Positions 1 to 5,509 of a DNA stretch of 11,980 nucleotides are shown here, piece after piece. Source of the DNA: Alphaproteobacteria bacterium (GTDB lineage: Bacteria; Pseudomonadota; Alphaproteobacteria; Micavibrionales; CSBR16-224); the NCBI GenBank assembly GCA_006226225.1, contig SBHI01000094.1:1-11980 (forward strand), written 5' to 3'. Every line of letters begins with the position of its first letter. Within the stretch, counting starts at the first letter, position 1. A program made the position numbers and the translations under genes. A model generated the notes under the pieces. It searched no databases. It had not been told where the DNA came from and was given only the letters and a program-made list of their open reading frames with translations.

Positions 1-657
1 TGTTTCCGTGATGTGATCATAGGCGGTTTTAACTTCTTCCCCCAGTACGGCGGCGATGCTTTCGGGCAGAATAAATCCCGCCCGCAAGACGGTCGTGGTC
101 TTTCCGCTCATATCAATCACGGTTGATTCCAGCCCGATCGCGCATTTGCCGCCTGCCAGAATCATCGGCACAGCATCGCCAAGGCTTTTTTCGACATGCA
201 GCGGGCTTGTCGGGCTTAGCGTGCCGGAGCGGTTGGCGCTGGGTGCGGCAACAGGCCGCCCGAGCGCGGCAATCAGCTGCTGCGCAACGGGATGGGCGGG
301 CGCGCGTAAAGCGACCGTATCCAGCCCTGCGCTGACGGCTTGCGCCAGCCCAGCGTCTTTTTTGCGTTTCAGGATGATGCTTAAAGGCCCTGGCCAGAAA
401 CTTGCCGCCAGCAATTTGGCGCGGGCATTTGTTTCGGCATAGTCTTCCGCCATTTTCCAGTCTGTGACATGGACAATCAGCGGATTGACGGCGGGGCGGT
501 TTTTGGCGGCGAAAATTCCCAAAACAGCCTCTTCCGATATCGCATCCGCTCCGAGGCCGTAAACCGTCTCGGTCGGGAAGGCAACAACAGCACCGTCTTT
601 CAGGAGGGCGGCAGCCTTTGCAATCGCGTCGGTTGTGGCGGGAAAAATGCGGCTCAT
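1..657 (-). CDS. sua5: L-threonylcarbamoyladenylate synthase, Sua5/TsaC family (C-terminus cut by window edge)
   Basis: Makes threonylcarbamoyl-AMP from threonine, bicarbonate and ATP, the first step of the t6A37 modification of ANN-decoding tRNAs, in the cytoplasm. The frame is open from ATG 657 to base 1 (219 codons, no stop). Visible motifs: FPTETVYGLGADA (27-39), the K-x-R element KNRPAVNPLIVHV (52-64), FWPGPLSIIL (87-96), the S-x-N element SANRSG (140-145) and GLESTVID (about 175-182), in the order seen in the YrdC-like fold. The short TsaC form ends near 190-210 residues. This protein is still open at 219, just where the linker to the Sua5 C-terminal domain normally begins, so I infer the long Sua5 form. 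It starts 11 nt after the pdxH stop on the same strand, which suggests an operon. No strong Shine-Dalgarno is visible (AAAG only), so translational coupling to pdxH is plausible. Confidence 0.93.
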   Translation of the reverse strand, partial: MSRIFPATTDAIAKAAALLKDGAVVAFPTETVYGLGADAISEEAVLGIFAAKNRPAVNPLIVHVTDWKMAEDYAETNARAKLLAASFWPGPLSIILKRKKDAGLAQAVSAGLDTVALRAPAHPVAQQLIAALGRPVAAPSANRSGTLSPTSPLHVEKSLGDAVPMILAGGKCAIGLESTVIDMSGKTTTVLRAGFILPESIAAVLGEEVKTAYDHITET

Positions 658-668
658 GTCTTTATATT

Positions 669-1304
669 CTACGGGTACAGCAGCGTTGACTGCCATGTTG
701 TTGATGTGACATCGCTACGGGTGAAGATGCGGCGCTGATGGGCGCGGTATTTGCCTTCCTCCCAAAATTCGATTTCCAGCGGCTTGATTCTGTAGCCCGA
801 CCAGTGCGGCGGGCGCGGCACGTTATTGTCTTCCTTGGGATATTGTGTTTTCAGCGCGGCGATTTTATCCAGATAATCCTGCCGCTGCGGCAGCGGCGCG
901 GATTGATCCGATGCGGCGGAGGCAATGCGGCTGCCATAGGGGCGGGAGGCGAAATAATCATCAGCCTCTGCTGCCGTGACCGGCGTGACAGGCCCGTGGG
1001 CGCGGAACTGGCGCCCGGGATTTTTCCAGTGAAAGCACAGCGCGGCCTGCGGGTTTTCGGAAAGCTCGCGGCCTTTCTGGCTCAGTGTATTGGTATAGAA
1101 AACAAAGCCCTCTGCGTCAAAATCCTTGAGCAGCACCATCCTGACCGAAGGCAGGTCGTTTGCGCCCGCTGTGGCCAGTGCAAAAGCGGTGGCATCAAAG
1201 CCGTCTTTTTCTTTGGCGGCTGCCAGCCATAATCCGAAAACGGTGAAGGGATCAAGCCCTGTGCCGTCTTGTTCAAAAAGCCTGTTTTCTGTGTTTTCCG
1301 ACAT
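669..1304 (-). CDS. pdxH: pyridoxamine/pyridoxine 5'-phosphate oxidase
   Basis: FMN-dependent oxidase that converts PNP or PMP to pyridoxal 5'-phosphate, the last step of PLP synthesis and salvage; a cytoplasmic homodimer. The 211 residues match the usual family length. Visible blocks: SVRMVLLKDFDAEGFVFYTN (53-72), SQKGRELSENPQAALCFHW (75-93), RQFRAHG (98-104), RPYGSRI (121-127), HWSGYRIKPLEIEFWEEG (167-184), and the substrate-binding R-x-H near the C-terminus (R187, H189). A TTG lies directly upstream at 1307, but the AAAGGG Shine-Dalgarno sits 6 nt from ATG 1304 and only 3 nt from the TTG, so I take the ATG. The block that reads I-G-A-W-V-S in E. coli PdxH reads I-A-S-A-A-S here, so the tryptophan is replaced by alanine. 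It heads the probable pdxH-sua5 operon and is divergent from the lipoprotein gene at 1397. Confidence 0.95.
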   Translation of the reverse strand: MSENTENRLFEQDGTGLDPFTVFGLWLAAAKEKDGFDATAFALATAGANDLPSVRMVLLKDFDAEGFVFYTNTLSQKGRELSENPQAALCFHWKNPGRQFRAHGPVTPVTAAEADDYFASRPYGSRIASAASDQSAPLPQRQDYLDKIAALKTQYPKEDNNVPRPPHWSGYRIKPLEIEFWEEGKYRAHQRRIFTRSDVTSTTWQSTLLYP

Positions 1305-1327
1305 CAATAACCCTTTACGAAACCCCC

Positions 1328-1356
1328 TTGCGAAACCGCGCCCAGTTTAATACACT
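1328..1356 (+). promoter_or_regulatory. candidate promoter of the 17 kDa-antigen-like gene
   Basis: TTGCGA (1328-1333), a 17-bp spacer, then TACACT (1351-1356). This would start a transcript near 1363 with a leader of about 34 nt. The ribosome binding site is probably AGGGG at 1381-1385, 11 nt from the ATG. The AAGGA that abuts the start codon is too close to serve. Assigned from box similarity only. Confidence 0.4.
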
Positions 1357-1396
1357 ATGCGCAGGATTGTCTTGAAAAAAAGGGGTAATATAAGGA

Positions 1397-1885
1397 ATGA
1401 AAAAATCTTTGATGACATTGGGTCTTGTCGCCGCGCTGGCTATGCCGGCGGCAGCCTGTACACAAAATGGCCAATGGGCTATGGGTAACAAACAAACGGT
1501 CGGTGCTGCTAGTGGCGCTGTGATCGGTGGTATTCTGGCATCGAATGTCGGCGGCGGTAAAGGCCAGCTTTGGGCAACCGGTGCGGGAACGTTGTTGGGT
1601 GCTTTCCTCGGCAGTGAAATCGGTAAATCTCTGGATCGTGCCGATATGCAATATGCCAGCCGTGCAACGGAACAAGCTTACACCGCGCCGATGGGGGAAA
1701 CCATCACATGGGAAAACCCGGAAAGCGGTAACCGCGGCTCGATCACCCCGGTCAAAGAAGGTTATACCAATGCCGGTGATTACTGCCGTAAATATCAGCA
1801 GACCATCGTTGTTGACGGTCAGGCTGAAACGGCCTACGGCACAGCCTGTAAACAGAATGATGGCACATGGGTTCTGGTTAACTAA
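1397..1885 (+). CDS. 17 kDa surface antigen-like lipoprotein with glycine-zipper segment
   Basis: A 162-residue exported protein. Residues 1-20 form a signal peptide (MKK, then a hydrophobic core). A-A-A-C around C21 is an acceptable though not ideal lipobox (Ala rather than Leu at -3), so a lipid-anchored outer-membrane or periplasmic protein is likely. Residues 36-80 are a glycine zipper with repeated small-x-x-x-small spacing (GAVIGGILASNVGGGKG, GAGTLLGAFLGSEIGKSLD). The C-terminal half contains GYTNAGDYCRKYQQTIVVDG and AYGTACKQNDGTWVLVN, the end seen in the Rickettsia 17 kDa antigen / RT0821-Lpp0805 family. The two C-terminal cysteines (in DYCRKY and GTACKQ) may form a disulfide. The biochemical role of this family is not established; an envelope-associated function is inferred from the signal peptide and zipper. 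The gene is monocistronic, followed by a strong terminator. Confidence 0.87.
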   Translation: MKKSLMTLGLVAALAMPAAACTQNGQWAMGNKQTVGAASGAVIGGILASNVGGGKGQLWATGAGTLLGAFLGSEIGKSLDRADMQYASRATEQAYTAPMGETITWENPESGNRGSITPVKEGYTNAGDYCRKYQQTIVVDGQAETAYGTACKQNDGTWVLVN

Positions 1886-1910
1886 CCTTTTCGGTGCCTA
1901 ACAAATAAGA

Positions 1911-1941
1911 AACGGACGGCATGTCTGCCGTCCGTTTTTTT
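1911..1941 (+). terminator. intrinsic terminator after the 17 kDa-antigen-like gene
   Basis: A perfect 11-bp stem (AACGGACGGCA at 1911-1921 with TGCCGTCCGTT at 1926-1936), a TGTC loop, and a run of seven T ending at 1941. It begins 26 nt after the stop codon. Read on the minus strand it has a weaker T tail, so it may also back up termination of the convergent TelA-like gene. Confidence 0.93.
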
Positions 1942-1975
1942 ATGTCTTTCAGCGAAAGCGCGGGGCGTGTCAGGA

Positions 1976-2056
1976 TTTCGGTCAAGGGCTAGGCGCAAGG
2001 AGCGATGTGTACTGATAAGTACATGAGCGACGCCGCAACACCGCCCTGGGCCGAAA
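1976..2056. repeat. 81-bp nested palindromic element, possible dispersed repeat
   Basis: The outer arms 1976-1989 and 2043-2056 are complementary over 14 positions, with one G-T wobble and one mismatch. Inside, GGCG (1992-1995) can pair with CGCC (2031-2034). The centre TGTACT (2008-2013) / AGTACA (2018-2023) is a perfect 6-bp stem with a GATA loop. The two flanks of the centre also repeat GAGCGA directly (2000-2005 and 2025-2030). It lies between two convergent genes that have their own terminators and has no T tail, so it is not simply a terminator. The shape resembles REP/palindromic-unit elements, but only one copy is present here, so calling it a dispersed repeat is inference. Confidence 0.5.
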
Positions 2057-2069
2057 GAGAGATGCGCTA

Positions 2070-2105
2070 AAAGCAAACGACCGGCTCTTTTGCAAGAACC
2101 GGTCG
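2070..2105 (-). terminator. intrinsic terminator of the TelA-like gene
   Basis: On the minus strand, CGACCGGTTC (2105-2096) pairs with GAGCCGGTCG (2087-2078) over 10 bp with one T-G wobble, around an 8-nt loop. A TTTGCTTTT tail follows. It starts about 25 nt beyond the stop codon of the minus-strand gene ending at 2131. The tail is interrupted, hence moderate confidence. Confidence 0.7.
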
Positions 2106-2130
2106 CTTACGGTACAGAGGAGTGTCTGTT

Positions 2131-3870
2131 TTATTTTTTCGGTCCGGCGCCGCCTTTGCGGTTTCTGCGAACCTGTGCGGCGATATCGTCGACACCTGTG
2201 TCTTTGTTGTCGTTCGAACCATCCGTTGCCGGTGTGGTATCGAAATCGTCGTCTTTCGTCGGTTTCGCAGCGTCGCGCTCCGTTTTGTGGCTGACATTGT
2301 CGCCTTTTGAAGCCAGAGCTTTGTTGGATTTGTGCGTCAGTTCCGCCAATTCCTCCTCGGCCTGTTTCAGTTGCTGGCGACCGGCCAGACGTTTTTTCTC
2401 GAATTCTGCATCGTTCTGCAGAGAGCCTTCGATGATTTTCTTCAGCTTTTGCTGGTTGTCCAGCAGGTTGCTGATTTCGTTCAGGCGGCTTTCCTGGATT
2501 GCTTTCGCGCTCTTCGCCGAAGCCTGCTGGATTTCGATCGACAGATCGTCCGTTTCGGCACCGAAGCGTGAATGCTCAAGGATTGCACGGCCTTGTTTCA
2601 TCGACTGACCTTGCAGGGCAGCTTTTGCCAGAGCCGTTTTCCACTGGTTGATACCGTTTTTGCGCATCTTTTTAATCGTTTTGATGTACTCACGGTTCGT
2701 TTTGGCTTGTTGTGCCAGTTCCAGAACGTCACGGCGTGCACGGAACATAACGACTTCAAGTTCCAGCACCTGATCGAAGAAGTCCGATGCAGAAGTTTGC
2801 AGGTTCTTCAGGGTCGTTTCTGAGTCCGGCGTTTTTTCACGTTGGAAGCGGTCTTTTGCAGCCGGGATCAGTTCCTCGTCATAAATGCGGAGGATTTCAT
2901 CACCTGCGGCAATGTAAAGACGCAGCTCGTTGACAGCGTTCAGGTTTGTTTTACCAAGGTTTTCAACCTGAATAGCGTGGTTCACCAAGCTTCTTTCCAG
3001 TTTTTCGATGGCATCGGCAGCCTGTTGCAGCTGTTTCCGTTTTTCCGGAAGTTCGTTCAGCAGGGCGTTTTCACGCTCAAGTTCCTGCGCACGTTCTTTT
3101 TCTTCACGGTCAGCTTTTTTGGAGGTCAGGGCGCGCCATGTGCTTTTCAAAATGCCGCTACCGACTTTTCCAACTTCCTTGGCCGCGTTTCCTGCCTGGT
3201 TCAGCACTTGCTTACTGCTGGACAGGGTACGGTCTTTCAGGAAGGCAAGACCTTGTTCAAAGTCACGATCCTCGACGATACCGCGAACCTGCGCCATCGT
3301 GTCGTTAAAGACGGTGAATTTGTCAGTGGACTTGCTTTGGATTTCCAAAAGCTTGTCGGTCAATTCGCCAAGCTGGTCTGTAACCGAGCTACCGTAATTG
3401 ATGATGTTATCAAAATCAGCCGGTGCAGCCAAAATCGTGTCGATATGCGCATCCATCGTCTGAATGTCTTTTTGCAGACGGCGGATATTGGCAACTTCGG
3501 ATTTCAGCTCATCCATTTTGGCTTGTTCTTCGTCAGACGGATCTTTCTTCGCCTGAAGCGCTTTATAGTCCTGAATAAGTGTTTTCAGGGTCGGCTCTTT
3601 TTCATCGAGCTCTGCGCGCATTTGTTGGTAGCTCGGAATCGTCCAACCCATTTTTTCGCGGGCTTTAACGGATTGATCCTTGCGGGCTGCCTGTTCGGCG
3701 CGGCGTCCTTCGACATCATCGCCAAAATCCTCGTCGCTGGAACCTTGCGGCTCGTCGTCATCGGTATCCGCTTTTAGTTCTTCAGCGTCATCACCGAAAA
3801 GCTCATCGTCGCTCATATCGAAAGCGTCGGTGTCTTTTTCATCAAAATCGAAATCGTCTTTATCAGCCAT
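2131..3870 (-). CDS. TelA/KlaA-like (toxic anion resistance family) coiled-coil protein
   Basis: A 579-residue soluble protein with no signal peptide or membrane segment. Residues 1-55 are extremely acidic (Asp/Glu with Phe). Residues 85-145 and 255-300 look like coiled coil. Residues 300-515 follow the TelA layout as I know it: QVENLGKTNLNAV, then LRLYIAAGDEILRIYDEELIP (317-336), a helical stretch with RARRDVLELAQQAKTN (377-392), I-N-Q-W-K (407-411, where TelA proteins have P-L-W-K), and a last helix pair with LLDNQQKLKKIIEGS (469-483) then EEEL. Residues 520-579 are a disordered charged tail ending in a basic segment. TelA members are linked to tellurite, cell-envelope antibiotic or phage-related resistance, but the mechanism is not settled. 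The XpaC partner often seen next to telA in Firmicutes is absent. ATG 3870 has a strong GAGGAG ribosome binding site. The promoter and a CtrA-type box lie about 160-200 bp upstream. The family call rests on pattern memory; a generic coiled-coil protein is the alternative. Confidence 0.62.
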   Translation of the reverse strand: MADKDDFDFDEKDTDAFDMSDDELFGDDAEELKADTDDDEPQGSSDEDFGDDVEGRRAEQAARKDQSVKAREKMGWTIPSYQQMRAELDEKEPTLKTLIQDYKALQAKKDPSDEEQAKMDELKSEVANIRRLQKDIQTMDAHIDTILAAPADFDNIINYGSSVTDQLGELTDKLLEIQSKSTDKFTVFNDTMAQVRGIVEDRDFEQGLAFLKDRTLSSSKQVLNQAGNAAKEVGKVGSGILKSTWRALTSKKADREEKERAQELERENALLNELPEKRKQLQQAADAIEKLERSLVNHAIQVENLGKTNLNAVNELRLYIAAGDEILRIYDEELIPAAKDRFQREKTPDSETTLKNLQTSASDFFDQVLELEVVMFRARRDVLELAQQAKTNREYIKTIKKMRKNGINQWKTALAKAALQGQSMKQGRAILEHSRFGAETDDLSIEIQQASAKSAKAIQESRLNEISNLLDNQQKLKKIIEGSLQNDAEFEKKRLAGRQQLKQAEEELAELTHKSNKALASKGDNVSHKTERDAAKPTKDDDFDTTPATDGSNDNKDTGVDDIAAQVRRNRKGGAGPKK

Positions 3871-3979
3871 TAATCTTCTCCTCTTTTCCTTAAATAAGAA
3901 ATCTTTTTCACTCCCCCTTCACCCGCAGCTCGCATCGCGAATCATCCGCTTTTGAAGGTCGTTTTGCAGTGCGGGTGCT

Positions 3980-3999
3980 GTGTCCTTATATATGGACAC
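3980..3999. promoter_or_regulatory. inverted repeat in the leader of the TelA-like gene
   Basis: GTGTCC (3980-3985) and GGACAC (3994-3999) are perfect inverted copies around an 8-bp AT-only centre. With a small bulge, pairing extends to GGGTG (3973-3977) and CACCC (3997-4001). It lies about 110 bp before the ATG of the TelA-like gene, inside its inferred transcript, so it could be an operator or an RNA hairpin. No matching regulator is known to me. Confidence 0.4.
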
Positions 4000-4026
4000 C
4001 CATATCCCGACGAACAAATCGTCTTG

Positions 4027-4041
4027 TTAACGATCTATTAA
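4027..4041. promoter_or_regulatory. CtrA-type box (TTAA-N7-TTAA) at the TelA-like promoter
   Basis: TTAA at 4027-4030 and TTAA at 4038-4041 are separated by exactly 7 bp and followed by C, the full recognition pattern of the alphaproteobacterial cell-cycle regulator CtrA. The box lies just downstream of the -10 element on the minus strand and covers the expected start point (about 4036). That geometry would fit repression better than activation. Whether CtrA exists in this organism cannot be seen here. Confidence 0.55.
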
Positions 4042-4042
4042 C

Positions 4043-4071
4043 GTTTTACATGTTTTTTGTGATTATGTCAA
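4043..4071 (-). promoter_or_regulatory. promoter of the TelA-like gene
   Basis: On the minus strand, a perfect TTGACA (4071-4066), a 17-bp spacer and TAAAAC (4048-4043, four of six consensus positions). Predicted start is near 4036, giving a leader of about 165 nt before the ATG at 3870. Confidence 0.6.
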
Positions 4072-4137
4072 CAAAAAATATGAAAAAGGATCGTTAATCA
4101 ATGGGTCAGATGCCCGATTTATATAACAAATCCGTGC

Positions 4138-4174
4138 CTTGTACAAGATATTATTGAGATTGTATTTCTATAAT
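4138..4174 (+). promoter_or_regulatory. -10 box with upstream palindrome, candidate promoter for the leader/small RNA and rpsB
   Basis: TATAAT at 4169-4174 is a perfect -10 hexamer on the plus strand. No good -35 stands 16-18 bp upstream. Instead a perfect 10-bp palindrome, CTTGTACAAG (4138-4147), occupies about -43 to -34, which would fit activator or repressor binding. A TTGAGA at 4154 is too close to pair with TATAAT. This is the best plus-strand promoter signal I can find before rpsB. Confidence 0.4.
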
Positions 4175-4180
4175 CATAAA

Positions 4181-4354
4181 AGCCCCGTGCAGGCCTTACA
4201 TATGGACGAATCGTGCCGCAGAGGAAAGAATCGCCGTGAAAAAGCGCAAAAACCGCGCAGGAAGGGTGATTTTCCTTAAAAAACATTAGACAAGAACCTC
4301 TTTTTGCGCTACATAAAGCGCACGAGACAAGGGGTCTTAAAGCCCCTTTTCTTT
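4181..4354 (+). ncRNA. candidate structured small RNA or rpsB attenuator leader
   Basis: This stretch lies between the -10 box at 4169 and the intrinsic terminator ending at 4354 and has no convincing ORF. It carries nested complementary segments: GCCCC (4182-4186) with GGGG (4331-4334), TCGTGC (4211-4216) with GCACGA (4320-4325), AGCGCAAAAA (4243-4252) with TTTTTGCGCT (4301-4310), and AGGAA (4259-4263) with TTCCT (4272-4276). Together these make a long rod of about 155 nt. An alternative hairpin, TGCGCT (4305-4310) with AGCGCA (4317-4322), competes with the 10-bp stem, and the GGGG is shared with the terminator, so two exclusive states are possible. The rod shape and size recall 6S RNA, but I cannot identify its conserved sequence. 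The promoter is uncertain. Confidence 0.38.
4329..4354 (+). terminator. intrinsic terminator within the rpsB upstream region
   Basis: AAGGGG (4329-4334) pairs with CCCCTT (4343-4348), and inner CT/AG pairs give about 8 bp with one bulged T and a 3-nt loop. A TTTTCTTT tail follows (4347-4354). It ends nothing visible except the candidate leader RNA, and lies 186 bp before rpsB. It therefore either ends a small RNA or attenuates rpsB-tsf. Confidence 0.65.
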
Positions 4355-4493
4355 ATATTAGCAAAACACATGCGGGCGCATAAGCGGCCTGACATTCGGC
4401 AAAACAAGCAGAGTGTTTATGACCGTTCCGGTGTTTTTTGTGTGAAAGCTTGACGATTCGCACGAAAAACTGACAACCGCTCCCGCAGAGGAT

Positions 4494-4507
4494 GAGGGGA
4501 AACCCTC
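4494..4507 (+). promoter_or_regulatory. GNRA-capped hairpin in the rpsB leader
   Basis: GAGGG (4494-4498), GAAA loop (4499-4502) and CCCTC (4503-4507) form a perfect 5-bp stem with a GAAA tetraloop, 32 nt before the rpsB start codon. The Shine-Dalgarno AAGGAA (4525-4530) is 9 nt from the ATG. In E. coli, S2 represses rpsB-tsf through its mRNA leader; a similar role here is inference from position only. The rest of 4361-4493 shows no clear promoter. Confidence 0.4.
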
Positions 4508-4539
4508 TAAAGAACCGGTAAAGAAAGGAAAACCGAACA

Positions 4540-5448
4540 ATGGCTACAAAACAACAGACTCCCTTTACGATGCGCCAGCTGCTGGAAGCAGGCGTTCACT
4601 TCGGACACCATGTCCGCCGCTGGAACCCGAAAATGAAACCGTACATTTACGGTACCCGCAACAACATTCATATTCTTGATCTTGAGAAAACCGTTCCGCT
4701 TCTTAACGAAGCCCTGACGGCGCTGCGCACGATCGTTGCTTCCGGCGGACGCGTATTGTTCGTTGGCACGAAACGCCAGGCTGCGGAGAAAATCTCCGAA
4801 GCGGCTGCCCGCAGCGGTCAGTACTTCGTCAATCACCGCTGGCTTGGCGGTATGCTGACGAACTGGAAGACGGTTTCCAACTCCATCAAACGTCTGCATG
4901 AACTGGATGCGCAACTGGCAAATCCCGAAATGCGTAAGGCGCTGACCAAAAAAGAACTGCTGCAGCTGACCCGCGAATACGAAAAGCTGGATCGCGCTCT
5001 GGGTGGTATCAAAGAAATGGGCGGCCTGCCGGATGCACTGTTCATTCTGGACATTAACAAAGAAGATCTGGCTGTTGCCGAAGCGCGCAAGCTGGGTATT
5101 CCGGTTTTTGCAATTGTTGATACCAATTGCGACCCCGACGAAATCGATTTTCCGGTTCCGGGCAATGATGATGCGTCCCGCGCGATTGCGCTTTACTGCG
5201 ACCTGTTTGTGGCCGCTATTCTGCAAGGTCTGGAAATGGAACTGGCAACCTCAGGCAAAGATGCCGGTACCCGTGAAGACGGCGGCGTATTGACAAGTAA
5301 AAAAGCGCCTGCGAAAACGGCCAAAGCGAAAAAAGACGCTGCTGAAGAGACGGCTTCCGAAGAAAAGCCGGCTGATGATGCAGATACCAAAGCCGCAGTC
5401 CCCGCCGCAGACGGTGAGGAAGTAAAAGCCAAAACCGCCAGCGCCTGA
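4540..5448 (+). CDS. rpsB: 30S ribosomal protein S2
   Basis: Protein of the small ribosomal subunit, at the head-body junction, needed for S1 binding. The 302 residues include the family signatures LLEAGVHFGHHVRRWNPKMK (15-34), IHILDLEKT (44-52), GRVLFVGTKRQA (about 70-81), HRWLGGMLTNWKTV (103-116) and GIPVFAIVDTNCDPDEIDFP (187-206, the S2 signature). The conserved part ends near residue 236. The last 65 or so residues are a low-complexity Ala/Lys/Glu/Asp tail that E. coli S2 (241 residues) lacks; such tails are common in alphaproteobacterial S2. AAGGAA 9 nt before the ATG fixes the start. tsf follows after 61 nt with no terminator between, so the two are co-transcribed. Confidence 0.99.
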   Translation: MATKQQTPFTMRQLLEAGVHFGHHVRRWNPKMKPYIYGTRNNIHILDLEKTVPLLNEALTALRTIVASGGRVLFVGTKRQAAEKISEAAARSGQYFVNHRWLGGMLTNWKTVSNSIKRLHELDAQLANPEMRKALTKKELLQLTREYEKLDRALGGIKEMGGLPDALFILDINKEDLAVAEARKLGIPVFAIVDTNCDPDEIDFPVPGNDDASRAIALYCDLFVAAILQGLEMELATSGKDAGTREDGGVLTSKKAPAKTAKAKKDAAEETASEEKPADDADTKAAVPAADGEEVKAKTASA

Positions 5449-5509
5449 TAACGGGCGCGGCGCGACAGTCGGATCAATACATATATATAAAGAGGAAGGT
5501 TAGAGAGAA

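Noticed and set aside
56..442. Plus-strand frame opposite sua5.
   Set aside because: Antisense shadow; the minus strand encodes all Sua5 motifs without interruption.
2090..3955. Several plus-strand frames (for example 2842-3777) opposite the TelA-like gene.
   Set aside because: They are antisense shadows with Phe/Ser/Val-rich, low-information translations; the minus frame has coherent coiled-coil structure, a strong ribosome binding site and a promoter.
4221..4228. GAGGAAAG, reminiscent of the RNase P RNA motif.
   Set aside because: The following bases do not continue the motif, and the surrounding 170 nt is too short and lacks the other conserved RNase P elements.
4202..4279. 25-codon Arg/Lys-rich ORF inside the candidate RNA upstream of rpsB.
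   Set aside because: Only a weak AGG upstream, composition biased by the GC-rich stem segments, and it lies across the paired regions; not supportable as a gene from this sequence.
3935..4460. Four GANTC (CcrM) sites in the TelA-rpsB spacer as a methylation-controlled region.
   Set aside because: About two to three are expected by chance in this length, and none overlaps the CtrA-type box, so it is not evidence by itself.
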